Assembly (NCBI GenBank): GCA_963682175.1
Contig: OY821791.1
Span: forward strand, 29,324,326-29,388,325
Length of the DNA: 64,000 nucleotides
Direction: 5' to 3'
Origin: Triglochin maritima
Lineage: Eukaryota > Streptophyta > Magnoliopsida > Alismatales > Juncaginaceae
Below the pieces are notes generated by a model. It was not told where the DNA came from. It made no database searches and was given only the letters and a program-made list of their open reading frames with translations. Below, one piece after another: positions 59,681 through 64,000 of the stretch. Both the position numbers and the translations under genes were made by a program. Position 1 is the first letter of the stretch. The number at the start of each line of letters is the position of its first letter.

Positions 59681-59799
59681 GGGTGCGATCATACCAGCAC
59701 TAAAGCACCGGATCCCATCAGAACTCCGTAGTTAAGCGTGCTTGGGCGAGAGTAGTACTAGGATGGGTGACCTCCTGGGAAGTCCTCGTGTTGCACTCC
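59681..59799 (+). rRNA. 5S rRNA: 5S rRNA copy 121
   Basis: Consensus gene; T8 spacer follows. Confidence 0.97.
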
Positions 59800-60174
59800 T
59801 TTTGTCGCGAGAGGCACGAGGACTAAGGGCGCGCGCGTTTTTTTTACTACTACGACGACTGCCCTCGTGTTGCCACCATTTTTGCAGCGACACGACACGG
59901 TGCAGGGGCCAACAACCCTCGATGAGCTCAAGCGCAACGCGAGTGCGAGGTGGATTTCGCAAGCATTCACCTACTCTATTAAACCAATATCTATACAATG
60001 GTAAATAATAAAAAAATATTGCATTCATCTTAAGCCCAAGTTGCATCTTCGTGTTGCGATTTCGCGAGAATTCAAACGTGAGCTGGAACTCCCTGATCGG
60101 ACGACCGTGGCGCGAGAATGGTCGCAAGGTGCGCGACGTGATAGAATGACTGCATTCGGAGAGACACTACTAAC

Positions 60175-60293
60175 GGGTGCGATCATACCAGCACTAAAGC
60201 ACCGGATCCCATCAGAACTCCGTAGTCAAGCGTGCTTGGGCGAGAGTAGTACTAGGATGGGTGACCTCCTGGGAAGTCCTCGTGTTGCACTCC
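60175..60293 (+). rRNA. 5S rRNA: 5S rRNA copy 122 (T53C)
   Basis: Box A change T53C at 60227. A to T at 60419 in the following T8 spacer destroys the SacI site present in other units. Confidence 0.95.
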
Positions 60294-60668
60294 TTTTGTC
60301 GCGAGAGGCACGAGGACTAAGGGCGCGCGCGTTTTTTTTACTACTACGACGACTGCCCTCGTGTTGCCACCATTTTTGCAGCGACACGACACGGTGCAGG
60401 GGCCAACAACCCTCGATGTGCTCAAGCGCAACGCGAGTGCGAGGTGGATTTCGCAAGCATTCACCTACTCTATTAAACCAATATCTATACAATGGTAAAT
60501 AATAAAAAAATATTGCATTCATCTTAAGCCCAAGTTGCATCTTCGTGTTGCGATTTCGCGAGAATTCAAACGTGAGCTGGAACTCCCTGATCGGACGACC
60601 GTGGCGCGAGAATGGTCGCAAGGTGCGCGACGTGATAGAATGACTGCATTCGGAGAGACACTACTAAC

Positions 60669-60787
60669 GGGTGCGATCATACCAGCACTAAAGCACCGGA
60701 TCCCATCAGAACTCCGTAGTTAAGCGTGCTTGGGCGAGAGTAGTACTAGGATGGGTGACCTCCTGGGAAGTCCTCGTGTTGCACTCC
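60669..60787 (+). rRNA. 5S rRNA: 5S rRNA copy 123
   Basis: Consensus gene; T8 spacer follows. Confidence 0.97.
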
Positions 60788-61162
60788 TTTTGTCGCGAGA
60801 GGCACGAGGACTAAGGGCGCGCGCGTTTTTTTTACTACTACGACGACTGCCCTCGTGTTGCCACCATTTTTGCAGCGACACGACACGGTGCAGGGGCCAA
60901 CAACCCTCGATGAGCTCAAGCGCAACGCGAGTGCGAGGTGGATTTCGCAAGCATTCACCTACTCTATTAAACCAATATCTATACAATGGTAAATAATAAA
61001 AAAATATTGCATTCATCTTAAGCCCAAGTTGCATCTTCGTGTTGCGATTTCGCGAGAATTCAAACGTGAGCTGGAACTCCCTGATCGGACGACCGTGGCG
61101 CGAGAATGGTCGCAAGGTGCGCGACGTGATAGAATGACTGCATTCGGAGAGACACTACTAAC

Positions 61163-61281
61163 GGGTGCGATCATACCAGCACTAAAGCACCGGATCCCAT
61201 CAGAACTCCGTAGTCAAGCGTGCTTGGGCGAGAGTAGTACTAGGATGGGTGACCTCCTGGGAAGTCCTCGTGTTGCACTCC
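61163..61281 (+). rRNA. 5S rRNA: 5S rRNA copy 124 (T53C)
   Basis: Box A change T53C at 61215. T8 spacer follows. Confidence 0.95.
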
Positions 61282-61656
61282 TTTTGTCGCGAGAGGCACG
61301 AGGACTAAGGGCGCGCGCGTTTTTTTTACTACTACGACGACTGCCCTCGTGTTGCCACCATTTTTGCAGCGACACGACACGGTGCAGGGGCCAACAACCC
61401 TCGATGAGCTCAAGCGCAACGCGAGTGCGAGGTGGATTTCGCAAGCATTCACCTACTCTATTAAACCAATATCTATACAATGGTAAATAATAAAAAAATA
61501 TTGCATTCATCTTAAGCCCAAGTTGCATCTTCGTGTTGCGATTTCGCGAGAATTCAAACGTGAGCTGGAACTCCCTGATCGGACGACCGTGGCGCGAGAA
61601 TGGTCGCAAGGTGCGCGACGTGATAGAATGACTGCATTCGGAGAGACACTACTAAC

Positions 61657-61775
61657 GGGTGCGATCATACCAGCACTAAAGCACCGGATCCCATCAGAAC
61701 TCCGTAGTTAAGCGTGCTTGGGCGAGAGTAGTACTAGGATGGGTGACCTCCTGGGAAGTCCTCGTGTTGCACTCC
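61657..61775 (+). rRNA. 5S rRNA: 5S rRNA copy 125
   Basis: Consensus gene, the last one in the window; T8 spacer follows. Confidence 0.97.
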
Positions 61776-62150
61776 TTTTGTCGCGAGAGGCACGAGGACT
61801 AAGGGCGCGCGCGTTTTTTTTACTACTACGACGACTGCCCTCGTGTTGCCACCATTTTTGCAGCGACACGACACGGTGCAGGGGCCAACAACCCTCGATG
61901 AGCTCAAGCGCAACGCGAGTGCGAGGTGGATTTCGCAAGCATTCACCTACTCTATTAAACCAATATCTATACAATGGTAAATAATAAAAAAATATTGCAT
62001 TCATCTTAAGCCCAAGTTGCATCTTCGTGTTGCGATTTCGCGAGAATTCAAACGTGAGCTGGAACTCCCTGATCGGACGACCGTGGCGCGAGAATGGTCG
62101 CAAGGTGCGCGACGTGATAGAATGACTGCATTCGGAGAGACACTACTAAC

Positions 62151-62269
62151 GGGTGCGATCATACCAGCACTAAAGCACCGGATCCCATCAGAACTCCGTA
62201 GTCAAGCGTGCTTGGGCGAGAGTAGTACTAGGATGGGTGACCTCCTGGGAAGTCCTCGTGTTGCACTCC
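62151..62269 (+). rRNA. 5S rRNA: 5S rRNA copy 126 (T53C)
   Basis: Box A change T53C at 62203. First of four consecutive T53C copies. Confidence 0.95.
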
Positions 62270-62644
62270 TTTTGTCGCGAGAGGCACGAGGACTAAGGGC
62301 GCGCGCGTTTTTTTTACTACTACGACGACTGCCCTCGTGTTGCCACCATTTTTGCAGCGACACGACACGGTGCAGGGGCCAACAACCCTCGATGAGCTCA
62401 AGCGCAACGCGAGTGCGAGGTGGATTTCGCAAGCATTCACCTACTCTATTAAACCAATATCTATACAATGGTAAATAATAAAAAAATATTGCATTCATCT
62501 TAAGCCCAAGTTGCATCTTCGTGTTGCGATTTCGCGAGAATTCAAACGTGAGCTGGAACTCCCTGATCGGACGACCGTGGCGCGAGAATGGTCGCAAGGT
62601 GCGCGACGTGATAGAATGACTGCATTCGGAGAGACACTACTAAC

Positions 62645-62763
62645 GGGTGCGATCATACCAGAACTAAAGCACCGGATCCCATCAGAACTCCGTAGTCAAG
62701 CGTGCTTGGGCGAGAGTAGTACTAGGATGGGTGACCTCCTGGGAAGTCCTCGTGTTGCACTCC
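62645..62763 (+). rRNA. 5S rRNA: 5S rRNA copy 127 (T53C, C18A)
   Basis: T53C at 62697 and a private C18A at 62662 (CCAGAACT). T8 spacer follows. Confidence 0.95.
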
Positions 62764-63138
62764 TTTTGTCGCGAGAGGCACGAGGACTAAGGGCGCGCGC
62801 GTTTTTTTTACTACTACGACGACTGCCCTCGTGTTGCCACCATTTTTGCAGCGACACGACACGGTGCAGGGGCCAACAACCCTCGATGAGCTCAAGCGCA
62901 ACGCGAGTGCGAGGTGGATTTCGCAAGCATTCACCTACTCTATTAAACCAATATCTATACAATGGTAAATAATAAAAAAATATTGCATTCATCTTAAGCC
63001 CAAGTTGCATCTTCGTGTTGCGATTTCGCGAGAATTCAAACGTGAGCTGGAACTCCCTGATCGGACGACCGTGGCGCGAGAATGGTCGCAAGGTGCGCGA
63101 CGTGATAGAATGACTGCATTCGGAGAGACACTACTAAC

Positions 63139-63257
63139 GGGTGCGATCATACCAGCACTAAAGCACCGGATCCCATCAGAACTCCGTAGTCAAGCGTGCT
63201 TGGGCGAGAGTAGTACTAGGATGGGTGACCTCCTGGGAAGTCCTCGTGTTGCACTCC
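63139..63257 (+). rRNA. 5S rRNA: 5S rRNA copy 128 (T53C)
   Basis: Box A change T53C at 63191. T8 spacer follows. Confidence 0.95.
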
Positions 63258-63632
63258 TTTTGTCGCGAGAGGCACGAGGACTAAGGGCGCGCGCGTTTTT
63301 TTTACTACTACGACGACTGCCCTCGTGTTGCCACCATTTTTGCAGCGACACGACACGGTGCAGGGGCCAACAACCCTCGATGAGCTCAAGCGCAACGCGA
63401 GTGCGAGGTGGATTTCGCAAGCATTCACCTACTCTATTAAACCAATATCTATACAATGGTAAATAATAAAAAAATATTGCATTCATCTTAAGCCCAAGTT
63501 GCATCTTCGTGTTGCGATTTCGCGAGAATTCAAACGTGAGCTGGAACTCCCTGATCGGACGACCGTGGCGCGAGAATGGTCGCAAGGTGCGCGACGTGAT
63601 AGAATGACTGCATTCGGAGAGACACTACTAAC

Positions 63633-63751
63633 GGGTGCGATCATACCAGCACTAAAGCACCGGATCCCATCAGAACTCCGTAGTCAAGCGTGCTTGGGCG
63701 AGAGTAGTACTAGGATGGGTGACCTCCTGGGAAGTCCTCGTGTTGCACTCC
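63633..63751 (+). rRNA. 5S rRNA: 5S rRNA copy 129 (T53C)
   Basis: Box A change T53C at 63685. Last complete gene. Its T8 spacer (63752-64000) is cut by the window edge after 249 bp. Confidence 0.95.
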
Positions 63752-64000
63752 TTTTGTCGCGAGAGGCACGAGGACTAAGGGCGCGCGCGTTTTTTTTACT
63801 ACTACGACGACTGCCCTCGTGTTGCCACCATTTTTGCAGCGACACGACACGGTGCAGGGGCCAACAACCCTCGATGAGCTCAAGCGCAACGCGAGTGCGA
63901 GGTGGATTTCGCAAGCATTCACCTACTCTATTAAACCAATATCTATACAATGGTAAATAATAAAAAAATATTGCATTCATCTTAAGCCCAAGTTGCATCT

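Larger units (their letters stand above)
59053..63992 (+). repeat. Alternating T53C / consensus dimer array, then a T53C run
   Basis: T53C is in copies 120, 122, 124 and 126, with consensus genes at 121, 123 and 125. Copies 127, 128 and 129 are then all T53C. This is a 988-bp dimer followed by a homogenised stretch that reaches the window edge. Confidence 0.85.
1..64000 (+). repeat. Tandem array of plant nuclear 5S rDNA, about 129.5 units of 494 bp
   Basis: The window is one direct tandem repeat with no interruption and no inverted unit. From the first to the last repeat landmark (278 to 63499) there are 128 periods totalling 63221 bp, 11 bp short of 128 x 494. All of that is explained by the indels I can see: 17 net T9 insertions, two T7 units, one 21-bp deletion, and 3-, 1- and 1-bp deletions. 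Each unit is a 119-bp 5S gene plus a 375-bp spacer. Each normally carries one BamHI site (in the gene), one EcoRI site and one SacI site (in the spacer), so single digests should give 494-bp ladders. This is the separate (S-type) arrangement usual in angiosperms: no 18S, 5.8S or 25S sequence is present. Confidence 0.99.

Noticed and set aside
1..64000. Cassandra-type TRIM retroelements, whose LTRs carry 5S promoter sequence, or 5S-derived SINEs
   Set aside because: Units are pure gene plus spacer with constant spacing. I see no LTR ends, primer-binding site, polypurine tract, poly-A tail or target-site duplications.
1..64000. CRISPR array
   Set aside because: The entire 494-bp unit is conserved. 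There are no short repeats with unique spacers, and the content is eukaryotic 5S rDNA.
1..64000. Linked (L-type) rDNA with 5S inside the 35S unit
   Set aside because: No 18S, 5.8S or 25S sequence occurs; every spacer is the same short 5S spacer.
1..64000. Assembly artefact made of one collapsed unit copied many times
   Set aside because: Private variants, ordered marker patterns and indels differ from unit to unit in a structured way, so the units are not copies of one consensus. The exact copy number still depends on the assembly.

Overview
The whole window is one uninterrupted head-to-tail array of nuclear 5S ribosomal RNA genes from a flowering plant. I count 129 complete 5S genes plus the last 36 nt of another at the left edge, all on the + strand. 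The usual unit is 494 bp: a 119-bp gene and a 375-bp non-transcribed spacer. The gene is recognised by its plant 5S core: the start GGGTGCGATCATACCAGCAC, the box A region (AAGCGTGCTTGGG), the intermediate element (CGAGAG) and box C (GGATGGGTGACCTCC). The 3' end CGTGTTGCAC is followed at once by a TTTT RNA polymerase III terminator. The species cannot be fixed from this. The 5S core is angiosperm-like, and the spacer is not one I recognise. Neither end of the array is inside the window.

I see no protein-coding gene, transposon, tRNA, CRISPR array or large-subunit/small-subunit rDNA. The open frames that recur every 494 bp on both strands are chance frames through the gene and spacer. The spacer holds the T4 terminator; a GC tract followed by a run of 8 (sometimes 7 or 9) T; two degenerate partial copies of the 5S 3' tail; an AT-rich stretch ending in an A7 run; and a short upstream promoter region of which only a weak TATA-like block and C at -1 fit the plant consensus.

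The interest lies in how copies differ. Most are identical, but sparse variants mark higher-order structure. Copies 4-31 (1894-15735) show a 7-unit (about 3.46 kb) period repeated about four times, with the fourth block eroded. Copies 76-89 (37320-44233) show a separate 7-unit period. Copies 89-107 show 9-unit and 6-unit spacings. Copies 120-126 alternate between two gene types, and the minority type then fills copies 126-129. T9 spacers are concentrated in the first 53 copies and almost absent later. This is what unequal crossing-over and gene conversion leave behind in a concertedly evolving array. A minority of genes carry changes in box A, the intermediate element, box C or at the first transcribed base and may be poorly expressed or pseudogenes. 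I find no undescribed biological system. The variants were read by eye, so a few silent ones may be missed.
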